A stretch of 6,388 nucleotides of DNA from the NCBI GenBank assembly GCA_900555345.1, contig USKS01000091.1:1-6388 (forward strand), given 5' to 3'. Source of the stretch: an uncultured Eubacteriales bacterium (GTDB lineage: Bacteria > Bacillota_A > Clostridia > Oscillospirales > CAG-272). Numbering within the stretch: the first letter of the stretch is position 1; each line of letters opens with the position of its first letter. Below, piece by piece: positions 1 to 5,873 of this stretch. The notes under the pieces were generated by a model that did no database searches, had not been told where the DNA came from, and was given only the letters and a program-made list of their open reading frames with translations. Position numbers and translations under genes: made by a program.

Positions 1-17
1 ACCGCTTTCGTTTTTGT

Positions 18-30
18 CAATACCGTATTG
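18..30. promoter_or_regulatory. 13-bp palindrome, possible operator
   Basis: CAATAC and GTATTG form perfect 6-bp arms around one central base. It sits about 43 bases upstream of the -35 box of the first promoter. Small palindromes like this can bind dimeric regulators, but no regulator gene is in the window and a chance occurrence is possible. The rest of bases 1-72 shows no other convincing feature. Confidence 0.15.
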
Positions 31-72
31 AGAATAATTTATACTCTTTTGCGCGAAATAATGCAAATCCCC

Positions 73-101
73 TTGAAATCGGGCGCGGAATGTACTAAAA
101 T
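73..101 (+). promoter_or_regulatory. sigma-A promoter of the nucleotidyltransferase-galE block
   Basis: TTGAAA (73-78) and TAAAAT (96-101) are separated by exactly 17 bases, each one mismatch from the vegetative consensus. Transcription would begin near 108, giving a leader of about 70 bases before the first start codon at 180. No terminator is visible between this promoter and galE, so the first two genes are probably co-transcribed. Confidence 0.6.
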
Positions 102-179
102 ATAAGTAACAAAATAGGCTTTCGGGTCAATATGCATTTTTCTGCGGATCCGTGCCTTAGAAAGATGAGGTATATTTAT

Positions 180-1085
180 ATGACACTTCTTGTACTTGCA
201 GCCGGAATGGGCAGCCGCTACGGCGGTCTCAAACAGATCGACCCCTTTACCAAGAACGGAGAATTTATTATCGATTTTTCCGTGTACGACGCTCTGCGAG
301 CGGGTTTTGACCGTGTTGTATTTATTATAAAAGAAGAAAACTACGAGGATTTCCACGAGACTATCGGCAAGCGTCTTGAGGGCAAGATCAAGGTTGAGTA
401 CGCTTTCCAGAAGATGGACAAATTCGTTCCCGCGGATAAGATCCCCGCTGAGAGAGTCAAGCCCTGGGGCACCACTCACGCTATCCTCTGTGCCGAGGAT
501 GTTGTCGGCGACGACTGCTTTGCAGTTATCAATGCGGATGACTTCTACGGCAGAGACGCTTATGTAAAGGCTGCTGAGTTTCTCAAGAGCGTCGGCAAGT
601 CCGATAATAACGAATACGCCATGATAGGCTATCGCCTCGGCAACACTCTTACCGATAACGGCAGCGTTGCCCGCGGTGTCTGCGAGACAAAGGACGGCTA
701 TCTTGACAAGATCGTTGAGAGGACCAAGATATATAAGACCGGGACCGGCGGACGTTTTGAGGACGAGATGGGTAACACCGTTGACCTTGCTCCCGAAACC
801 GTAGTTTCCATGAACTTCTGGTGCTTTACGCCCGAAATATTCAAGGGCGCGCACCGCCGCTTTGATGTGTTTGTAAACGACACCGAGCGCGAGCCTCTCA
901 AGAGTGAGTGCTTCCTGCCCAACGTTGTCGGCGAGCTGAAGAACGAGGGCGACTGCACTGTTAAGGTCATCGAAACCAGTGCTAAGTGGTACGGCGTTAC
1001 CTACGCAGATGATAAGCCCGCAGTTGTTGCACGCATCGGCGAGATGATTGCAGACGGCACATATCCCGAGGGACTTTGGAAGTAA
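180..1085 (+). CDS. sugar-phosphate nucleotidyltransferase family protein
   Basis: Predicted cytoplasmic enzyme of 301 residues that joins a sugar 1-phosphate to an NTP, releasing pyrophosphate. The N-terminal Rossmann-like signature LAAGMGSRYGG (residues 6-16) followed by K18 is the nucleotide-binding loop of the NTP_transferase fold. KPWGTTHA (94-101) is a second nucleotide-contact segment, and NADDFYG (118-124) carries the metal-binding aspartate. The ATG at 180 is chosen because GAGG (167-170) lies nine bases upstream and the signature begins almost at once, as in the family. The in-frame ATGs at 132 and 165 would add an unrelated extension. The next gene is galE, 45 bases on, which suggests a UDP-hexose product, but the sequence does not settle the sugar or the base. 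It is clearly a nucleotidyltransferase. A uridylyltransferase (UDP-glucose or UDP-galactose pyrophosphorylase-like) role is inference. Confidence 0.85.
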   Translation: MTLLVLAAGMGSRYGGLKQIDPFTKNGEFIIDFSVYDALRAGFDRVVFIIKEENYEDFHETIGKRLEGKIKVEYAFQKMDKFVPADKIPAERVKPWGTTHAILCAEDVVGDDCFAVINADDFYGRDAYVKAAEFLKSVGKSDNNEYAMIGYRLGNTLTDNGSVARGVCETKDGYLDKIVERTKIYKTGTGGRFEDEMGNTVDLAPETVVSMNFWCFTPEIFKGAHRRFDVFVNDTEREPLKSECFLPNVVGELKNEGDCTVKVIETSAKWYGVTYADDKPAVVARIGEMIADGTYPEGLWK

Positions 1086-1116
1086 AGTTTTTCGTGTAAA
1101 TTCCGCATTTTCCGAT

Positions 1117-1123
1117 AAGGAGG
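1117..1123 (+). promoter_or_regulatory. strong ribosome binding site of galE
   Basis: AAGGAGG is a full-length match to the anti-Shine-Dalgarno sequence and lies seven bases before the ATG at 1131. It fixes the galE start and predicts high translation relative to the neighbouring genes, which have weaker sites. Confidence 0.8.
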
Positions 1124-1130
1124 ATATATT

Positions 1131-2144
1131 ATGGCTATTCTTATTACAGGCGGTACCGGTTTTATCGGTTCGCATACAGTTGTTGAGCTTCTGAATGCAG
1201 GTCGTGAGGTCGTTATCGTTGACAACCTTTCAAACAGCAAAAGATGTGTTATCGACCGTATAGAGGAGATCACGGGCAAGCGCCCCAAGTTCTATGAGGC
1301 TGACCTTTGCGACTATGACGCGGCTGAAAAGGTTTTCAAGGAAAACGAGTTCAGCGCAGTTATCCATTTCGCAGGTCTCAAGGCCGTCGGCGAATCCGTC
1401 GCAAAGCCTCTTGAGTATTACAGAAACAATCTTGACTGCACATTCAATCTTTGCCTTTTGATGAGAAAGTACGGCGTTCATAAGATCGTATTTTCTTCTT
1501 CCGCAACGGTTTACGGCCTTCCCAAAAGCGTGCCGATCACAGAGGATTTCCCGCTGTCGACAACTAACCCCTACGGCGAGACAAAGCTCATGATAGAGAG
1601 AATTCTCGGTGACCTTTGCCATGCCGATCCCGAGCTGACAGTTGCAATTCTGCGCTACTTCAACCCCATCGGCGCACACAAGTCCGGTCTTATCGGCGAG
1701 GATCCTCAGGGTATTCCCAACAACCTGCTGCCTTATGTTTCAAAGGTTGCCGCAGGCAAGCTTGAGTGTCTTACTGTTTACGGCGACGATTACGATACCC
1801 CCGACGGTACGGGCGTTCGCGACTATATCCACGTCGTTGACCTTGCACGCGCTCATCTCAAGGCTCTTGACTGGACGGATGACCACAGCGGCATCGACTA
1901 TTTCAACGTCGGCACCGGCAACGGCTATTCTGTTCTCGAGATAGTCAAGGCATACGAAAAGGCAAGCGGAAAAACCGTCAAGTACAAGATCGGACCCCGC
2001 CGCCCCGGTGATATTGCCGAGTGCTATGCGGATCCCGCAAAGGCATACAATGTTCTCGGATGGAAAGCCGAGCACGGTATTCAGGAAATGTGCGAGGATC
2101 TTGCGCGCTGGCAGGAGAAGAACCCCGACGGCTATCCGGACTGA
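1131..2144 (+). CDS. galE: UDP-glucose 4-epimerase
   Basis: A 337-residue cytoplasmic enzyme of the extended short-chain dehydrogenase superfamily. It interconverts UDP-glucose and UDP-galactose using tightly bound NAD, in the Leloir pathway and in supply of UDP-galactose for cell-surface glycans. The NAD-binding loop GGTGFIG is at residues 7-13, with D31-N32 at the end of the second strand for the adenosine ribose. HFAGLKAVGES (79-89) is a hallmark of GalE. The catalytic triad is present as S124 in SSSATVYG (122-129), Y148 and K152 (YxxxK). NPIGAH and the C-terminal GDIAECYADP segment are also typical. The length matches the usual 330-340 residues, so the gene looks intact. It follows the nucleotidyltransferase by 45 bases with no terminator between them, so co-transcription is likely. 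Some GalE enzymes also act on UDP-GlcNAc, and substrate breadth cannot be read here. Confidence 0.96.
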   Translation: MAILITGGTGFIGSHTVVELLNAGREVVIVDNLSNSKRCVIDRIEEITGKRPKFYEADLCDYDAAEKVFKENEFSAVIHFAGLKAVGESVAKPLEYYRNNLDCTFNLCLLMRKYGVHKIVFSSSATVYGLPKSVPITEDFPLSTTNPYGETKLMIERILGDLCHADPELTVAILRYFNPIGAHKSGLIGEDPQGIPNNLLPYVSKVAAGKLECLTVYGDDYDTPDGTGVRDYIHVVDLARAHLKALDWTDDHSGIDYFNVGTGNGYSVLEIVKAYEKASGKTVKYKIGPRRPGDIAECYADPAKAYNVLGWKAEHGIQEMCEDLARWQEKNPDGYPD

Positions 2145-2163
2145 GTTTTTGACCGAAGCTTTT

Positions 2164-2193
2164 ATCAGCCTCCCCCACGGGGAGGCTGATTTT
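2164..2193 (+). terminator. hairpin after galE, probable intrinsic terminator
   Basis: A perfect 12-bp GC-rich stem (2164-2175 with 2179-2190) and a three-base loop CAC begin 20 bases after the galE stop. Counting the last T of the stem, a run of four T (2190-2193) follows. The stem is very stable but the T tract is short, so it may only partly terminate and let some transcription run into galM. Very similar GC-rich hairpins can be dispersed repeats in gut Clostridia, which is an alternative reading. Confidence 0.55.
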
Positions 2194-2278
2194 GAAAGAC
2201 GGGAAAGCGGCACTGCGCGGCGCGGTCTTGGGAAAATGAAAATCGTACCGAGCAGTGCGCTTTTTGAAAAACGATGGG

Positions 2279-2407
2279 GCAGCCTGTGAAGACACTGATT
2301 GACTGCAGAAAAGCAGAGCTGCAGCCTGCAAAAAACGCTGCGTGATTGCTGTAAAGAAGAGCGGCAGCCTGTGCGAAAGTTTCTTATTTTTTTGAAAGGG
2401 AAGAGAC
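2279..2407. repeat. degenerate 42-43 bp tandem repeats between galE and galM
   Basis: GCAGCCTG occurs at 2279, 2321 and 2364, giving periods of 42 and 43 bases. The first two units align along their whole length at about 70 percent identity by eye, including a shared AAAG-A-GAGC tail. The third unit shares the head and a purine-rich tail that ends in the galM ribosome binding site. The rest of the gap (2194-2278) shows only a weak 7-bp inverted pair, GCACTGC/GCAGTGC. No convincing promoter was found in the gap. Confidence 0.3.
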
Positions 2408-3460
2408 ATGATCATAAAAGAACCATTCGGAATATCCCCAAACGGCAGCGAGGTGTATGCTTACACTCTTGAAAACGGCAGCTCTGTCAGAGCGCGCATT
2501 ACAAATTTCGGCGGAACGGTAATAAACCTTTGGGTGCGCGACAGAGACAATTGCGAGCGCGACGTTGTCTGCGGATATGACGATCTCGCCGGTTATCTTA
2601 CTGCCGGCGGATATCAGGGTGCCGTTATCGGCAGAGTTACAAACCGTATATCAAACTCAAGATTCACTCTCGACGGCAAAACCTACGAGCTGTATCCCAA
2701 CTGCGGCACGTTTACGGCGCACGGCGGTAAGATCGGTTTTAACAAAAGAGTGTGGAGCGCATGGTGCGAGGACGGTGACGAGCCGTCGCTGACGCTTACA
2801 TATGTCAGCCCCGATATGGAGGAAGGATACCCGGGAACGCTGAACGTTACCGTTGTATATACGCTGAAAAAGCACGGCGCCCTTGCCGTATCATATGAGG
2901 CGTACACAGACAAAAAGACTGTTATCAACCTTACAAACCATTCGTATTTCAATCTGAACGGCTGCAGCGAGTCAACTGTCGGCGAGCATATCATGTGGAT
3001 AGACGCGGACAGCATGAACGAGCAGGATTTCGATATAATCCCCACCGGCAGGATCGTAAGCGTCCTCGGCGGAGTTTACGATTTTACGACCCCGAAAGCT
3101 ATCGGCCGTGATTTTGACAGCGATCCCGATATGAAAAAGCAGTGCGGCGGATACGACAACAACTATATATTCAACGACTTTGACGGAAAGCTTCGACGCC
3201 GCTGTACGCTGGAGTCACCCGAAAGCGGCATAAAGATGACCGTTTCCACTGACCAGCCGTGCGTCGGCGTGTATACGGCGAATATGCTTGATGAAAACGA
3301 TGTGCCTTTCAAGGGCGGAGTAAAACAGGTGAAACGCAGCGCTGTCTGCTTTGAGACGCAGAAAATGCCCGACGCAATAAATCATCCGGAGTTCACCTCA
3401 ACGGTTCTTGAGCCGGGTGAAGTTTATACTCACAACACTGTTTTTGCTTTTGAAGCCTAA
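2408..3460 (+). CDS. galM: aldose 1-epimerase (galactose mutarotase)
   Basis: A 350-residue enzyme that equilibrates alpha and beta anomers of galactose or glucose, feeding the Leloir pathway. GRVTNRI (residues 75-81) is the family's conserved GRxxNRI segment. The first active-site histidine is H105 in AHGG, and the catalytic acid is H178 in LTNHSYFNLNG. The substrate-binding aspartate is D250 in GGYDNNY, and the catalytic base is E316 in CFETQKMPDAINHP. All expected residues are present and the length is normal. The start is supported by a purine-rich GAAAGGG (2394-2400) seven bases upstream. There is no signal peptide, so it is cytoplasmic. It lies 263 bases after galE and shares its strand and theme, but the intervening hairpin means co-transcription is uncertain. 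Other sugars are possible substrates within this family. Confidence 0.93.
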   Translation: MIIKEPFGISPNGSEVYAYTLENGSSVRARITNFGGTVINLWVRDRDNCERDVVCGYDDLAGYLTAGGYQGAVIGRVTNRISNSRFTLDGKTYELYPNCGTFTAHGGKIGFNKRVWSAWCEDGDEPSLTLTYVSPDMEEGYPGTLNVTVVYTLKKHGALAVSYEAYTDKKTVINLTNHSYFNLNGCSESTVGEHIMWIDADSMNEQDFDIIPTGRIVSVLGGVYDFTTPKAIGRDFDSDPDMKKQCGGYDNNYIFNDFDGKLRRRCTLESPESGIKMTVSTDQPCVGVYTANMLDENDVPFKGGVKQVKRSAVCFETQKMPDAINHPEFTSTVLEPGEVYTHNTVFAFEA

Positions 3461-3466
3461 CAGGTA

Positions 3467-3495
3467 TTGACAGATTGTGAACGTTTTGTTATAAT
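3467..3495 (+). promoter_or_regulatory. consensus sigma-A promoter of the lipid kinase gene
   Basis: TTGACA (3467-3472) and TATAAT (3490-3495) are perfect consensus hexamers with a 17-base spacer, and a TG pair (3487-3488) adds an extended -10 element. The start of transcription should fall at about 3501-3503, giving a leader of about 45 bases. It begins seven bases after the galM stop, with no terminator in between, so the kinase may be read both from here and by read-through. Confidence 0.85.
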
Positions 3496-3546
3496 ACTAA
3501 AGGTTTTCTGACAAAACACGACATAAGTTCTGAAAGGCTGCGTTTT

Positions 3547-4449
3547 ATGGCTAAATATCATGTACTTTATAATCCGCTTGCGGGCAACGGCGCCTGCAAG
3601 GAGACCGTGCACGAGCTCGACAGCGTTCTCTCCGGCGATGAGATCGTATACTGCGATATGACCGGTATCGGTGATTACGCCGAGTTCTTCAAGACCTTGC
3701 CCGAGGAAGAAAGACTTCTCATCGCGGGCGGAGACGGCACGCTCAACCGCTTTATCAACGACACCATCGGCATTCTGCCCGAGCGGGACATATACTACTT
3801 TGCCGCGGGCAGCGGAAACGATTTTCTGCACGATATTACCGACGGCGCGGAGGATAAGGCAGTCCGCGTTATAACTCAGTACATAAAAAATCTTCCCGTT
3901 GTAACGGTCAACGGCAAGAGATATAAGTTTTTAAACGGCATAGGCTACGGTATAGACGGCTATTGCTGCGAGGTCGGCGACGCTATGAGAGTCGCGGGCA
4001 AAAAGGATATAAACTATACATCCATCGCCATAAAAGGTCTTCTGGGCGGATACAAGAGAGTGAACGCTGCCGTTACCGTTGACGGCGAGACTCACGAATA
4101 CAAAAAGGTATGGCTCGTCCCCACAATGAACGGCAGATTCTACGGCGGCGGTATGATGGCGACTCCCGCGCAGGACAGACTTGATCCTGACGGATATGTC
4201 AATACCATGGTCATGTACGGACAGAACAAGCTGAAGACACTTATGGTTTTCCCCTCGATCTTTAAGGGCAAACACGTTGACCATAAGGAAATGGTAGAAG
4301 TGTTCAAGGGACACAGAGTTAAGGTGGTTTTTGATACGCCTACAGCGCTTCAGATAGACGGCGAGACTATCCTCGGCGTTACCGAGTATGAGGTGGACGC
4401 AAGTGCCGCTGCCCGCCGCAGCGAAAACCTTGAAGAGGCTTTCGCCTGA
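3547..4449 (+). CDS. diacylglycerol kinase-family lipid kinase
   Basis: A 300-residue protein of the DAGK catalytic-domain superfamily (DgkB/YegS/BmrU type), which phosphorylates a lipid alcohol such as diacylglycerol with ATP at the inner face of the membrane. The NPLAGNG segment (9-15) is the N-terminal nucleotide-contact motif. GGDGT (61-65) is the defining glycine-rich motif, AAGSGNDF (86-93) is the third conserved block, and IDGE (270-273) closes the beta-sandwich domain. No transmembrane helix is evident, as expected for soluble, membrane-associated members. The start at 3547 has GAAAGG (3532-3537) nine bases upstream. The gene has its own strong promoter and ends at a terminator, so it is mainly a single-gene unit. 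It has no evident functional link with the gal genes. The exact lipid substrate (diacylglycerol recycling, sphingoid-like or other) is not determined. Confidence 0.88.
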   Translation: MAKYHVLYNPLAGNGACKETVHELDSVLSGDEIVYCDMTGIGDYAEFFKTLPEEERLLIAGGDGTLNRFINDTIGILPERDIYYFAAGSGNDFLHDITDGAEDKAVRVITQYIKNLPVVTVNGKRYKFLNGIGYGIDGYCCEVGDAMRVAGKKDINYTSIAIKGLLGGYKRVNAAVTVDGETHEYKKVWLVPTMNGRFYGGGMMATPAQDRLDPDGYVNTMVMYGQNKLKTLMVFPSIFKGKHVDHKEMVEVFKGHRVKVVFDTPTALQIDGETILGVTEYEVDASAAARRSENLEEAFA

Positions 4450-4464
4450 CATATGAATATACAT

Positions 4465-4494
4465 AAAAAACGGACCGATATCGGTCCGTTTTTT
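4465..4494. terminator. perfectly palindromic bidirectional terminator
   Basis: The 9-bp arms (4471-4479 and 4480-4488) form a perfect palindrome around GATATC, flanked by six A on the left and seven T on the right. Read on either strand it gives a GC-rich stem followed by a U tract. It lies 16 bases after the kinase stop on the + strand and 17 bases after the stop of the Cys-rich gene on the - strand. It therefore probably ends both convergent transcripts. The hairpin loop must take up the central bases. Confidence 0.88.
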
Positions 4495-4510
4495 TCTTTG
4501 TTGCCACTTG

Positions 4511-5365
4511 TCAGCCGCCGCAGCCGCATTTGGGTGCGGGGGGACGGGTATCGGCACAGGAGGCGAGAGAGCCTTGTGAGGGCGGGCAGAATTCGTTTAT
4601 GGGGAACGCCATTTTGCGGAAAATGCTGCAGGGATCGTTTTCTTTTGCCTCAACACATTCCTTTTCGGGCACGCAGTACTCAACGGCACTTACAAGATAC
4701 TGCGCGGGGCGCTCGATGCGGACAACGGAGAATATACCGAGCGTTACAACAAGTCTGTCGCCGTCGCTGTCGGTGAGTCCGCCGTCGGAAACGCTCGACG
4801 AAACTCCGTCCGGTATATCGCAGCACGAGCAGCAGCATGTGCAGGTGCAGCAGCGTGCCTTTTCGGGAGATACTATTTTGGAAGAGAGAATTATGGGGTC
4901 TACCGTTTCAATAACGGCAACGGGGAGATTTGTGGTCTTTTTGCATCCGCTGCGGTCCGTGGGCGGGCAGAAGCCCGAGCAGCCTGTTTCGCTCTTGAAC
5001 ACGGAAACGTTGCCCTCGCTGCCGAACAGAATCACCTTCTTTTCGACTGCGGCGATCCCTTCGATCTCCTCTATATTGCCGGGAGAGACACATACCTCAC
5101 ATATGATGCGCACGTACATTTTTACCGTAAGCTGATAAAAACCGCGGTTGAAGGGTACCGGATCTATATCTATATACGCCCATACTATTCTTGCGCTTTT
5201 GGCACGGACTGCCGCGCCGCGCTCTACGAGTTCCTGACCGCAGCCGGTCAGAAATACGGGCACGTTTTCAAAGCAGTCCTTGTCGCGGCAGGAGTCAAGT
5301 ACGCGGTATGTATCTATACATACCATGTCTCTTGAAGGCATATGACACTGCCTGTTTTCAGACAT
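4511..5365 (-). CDS. Cys-rich protein of unknown function, clostridial type
   Basis: A 284-residue soluble protein with 25 cysteines and no signal peptide or membrane helix. The N-terminal part (about 1-125) is a beta-rich domain with C7, C16, C26, C31 and C42, an acidic YIDIDPVPFNRGFY segment (64-77) and KKVILFGSEGNVSVF (109-123). A central linker carries eight cysteines in eleven residues (172-182), then a Ser/Gly/Asp stretch (186-203). The C-terminal part (204-262) contains VVTLGIFSVVRIERP and FRKMAFPINEFCPP, and the protein ends in CGCGG. From memory the two flanking parts resemble an uncharacterised family common in Clostridia, and I cannot name a function. Cysteine density would suit metal binding or a disulfide-crosslinked layer such as a spore coat, but this is inference. 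The start at 5365 is preferred because an ATG at 5377 abuts AAAGGA with no spacing. The gene converges on the lipid kinase and follows a phage-like pair. Confidence 0.75.
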   Translation of the reverse strand: MSENRQCHMPSRDMVCIDTYRVLDSCRDKDCFENVPVFLTGCGQELVERGAAVRAKSARIVWAYIDIDPVPFNRGFYQLTVKMYVRIICEVCVSPGNIEEIEGIAAVEKKVILFGSEGNVSVFKSETGCSGFCPPTDRSGCKKTTNLPVAVIETVDPIILSSKIVSPEKARCCTCTCCCSCCDIPDGVSSSVSDGGLTDSDGDRLVVTLGIFSVVRIERPAQYLVSAVEYCVPEKECVEAKENDPCSIFRKMAFPINEFCPPSQGSLASCADTRPPAPKCGCGG

Positions 5366-5377
5366 CTTTATATTCAT

Positions 5378-5383
5378 TCCTTT
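5378..5383 (-). promoter_or_regulatory. ribosome binding site deciding the Cys-rich gene start
   Basis: AAAGGA on the - strand lies 12 bases before the ATG at 5365, slightly long but usable. It directly touches the upstream in-frame ATG at 5377, which therefore cannot be served by it. This favours the 284-residue form over one beginning MNIK. Confidence 0.5.
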
Positions 5384-5472
5384 CTTTGTACCGGTCACCG
5401 CGCTGCAAACTCCCGGCAGCGACCGTCTTTTGTTTTGCAAAAGTGCATATGGGAGTTATGCCTTTCGCTACT

Positions 5473-5501
5473 ATATTATGCCGCGCTTTTCCTTTTGACA
5501 A
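5473..5501 (-). promoter_or_regulatory. possible promoter of the Cys-rich gene
   Basis: On the - strand TTGTCA (5501-5496) is followed after 17 bases by TAATAT (5478-5473), a fair sigma-A match, about 108 bases before the start at 5365. The same place reads CATAATATA (5480-5472), which also fits the CATAnnnTA -10 pattern of the late sporulation factor sigma-K, although no matching -35 was seen. Neither reading is strong. Confidence 0.25.
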
Positions 5502-5510
5502 AAGGAAAAG
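5486..5510. repeat. 25-base inverted repeat, overlaps the prp terminator
   Basis: CTTTTCCTTTTG (5486-5497) and its exact complement (5499-5510) flank a single base. The right arm shares 5507-5510 with the stem of the next hairpin, so the two folds exclude each other in one transcript. On the - strand it lies directly after the prp terminator and overlaps the possible -35 of the Cys-rich gene. Confidence 0.5.
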
Positions 5511-5535
5511 GACGGCAGTGCCTCTGCCGTCCTTT
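5507..5535 (-). terminator. hairpin terminator after prp
   Basis: A perfect 12-bp stem (5535-5524 with 5518-5507) and a five-base loop lie eight bases beyond the prp stop. On the - strand the stem ends in CCTTT and runs on into a CCTTTTG-type T-rich stretch, so it should work as an intrinsic terminator. It marks the downstream end of the phage-like pair and separates it from the Cys-rich gene. Confidence 0.7.
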
Positions 5536-5543
5536 CAAGGATA

Positions 5544-5873
5544 TCAGAACTGTATATCCGTTCTTATGTAGTCGCCGAAGTTCGCGGCAAGAATTTCAAA
5601 GCCGCCGAGTATGGCGCGCACGGCTTCAATAAGTGCCGTGTCCTCTTCGTCCGCCGCCCGAAACTCTATTACGACCTCGCCGGGAACGAATGTATGACTG
5701 AATTTTGCGAGTCTTGAGTCAAGCTCTGTGCCCGCGAGATACTCTCTCAGAGTGTAGCACAGAACGGACACCGCCGAGCACAGTATATCCTCGCCCGCCG
5801 CGGCATACCCGGTATGACCGCTGCACTGAAAAATATATGTGTCGCGGTACTTTACAAATGAAACATCTGTCAT
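5544..5873 (-). CDS. prp: Prp-type cysteine protease, phage-associated context
   Basis: A 109-residue member of the YsxB/DUF464 family. The host version, Prp, removes the N-terminal extension of ribosomal protein L27 in Firmicutes, and related proteins are found in phage head modules, where they are thought to process structural proteins. The catalytic pair is visible: H20 in the SGHTGYA motif and C32 in GEDILCSAVS, 12 residues apart as in the family, with D29 nearby. The length is typical (about 105-115). The start overlaps the stop of the portal gene as ATGA, with AGAGG six bases upstream, indicating translational coupling. Host prp normally sits between rplU and rpmA, neither of which is near, so this copy is more likely phage-derived. 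The family is certain from the motifs. The target (L27 or a capsid/scaffold protein) is inference. Confidence 0.88.
   Translation of the reverse strand: MTDVSFVKYRDTYIFQCSGHTGYAAAGEDILCSAVSVLCYTLREYLAGTELDSRLAKFSHTFVPGEVVIEFRAADEEDTALIEAVRAILGGFEILAANFGDYIRTDIQF

Noticed and set aside
39..1175. Long 378-codon open frame on the - strand
   Set aside because: It lies antisense to the nucleotidyltransferase, runs past both ends of it, has no recognisable motif and no ribosome binding site. The + strand gene has clear family motifs.
1978..2415. 145-codon - strand frame spanning the galE-galM gap
   Set aside because: Basic, Ser/Arg/Pro-rich translation with no motif; much of it mirrors galE and the hairpin region.
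4817..4860. GCA/CAG-rich stretch that looks like a microsatellite
   Set aside because: It encodes the Cys cluster (TGC codons on the - strand) of a conserved-looking protein, so it is explained by coding.
4530..5135. 201-codon open frame on the + strand
   Set aside because: It is antisense to the Cys-rich gene, has low-complexity Ser/Thr-rich content and no supporting start signal.
5427..5443. CTTTTG/CAAAAG small inverted repeat
   Set aside because: Only six AT-rich base pairs; too weak to call a terminator or operator.
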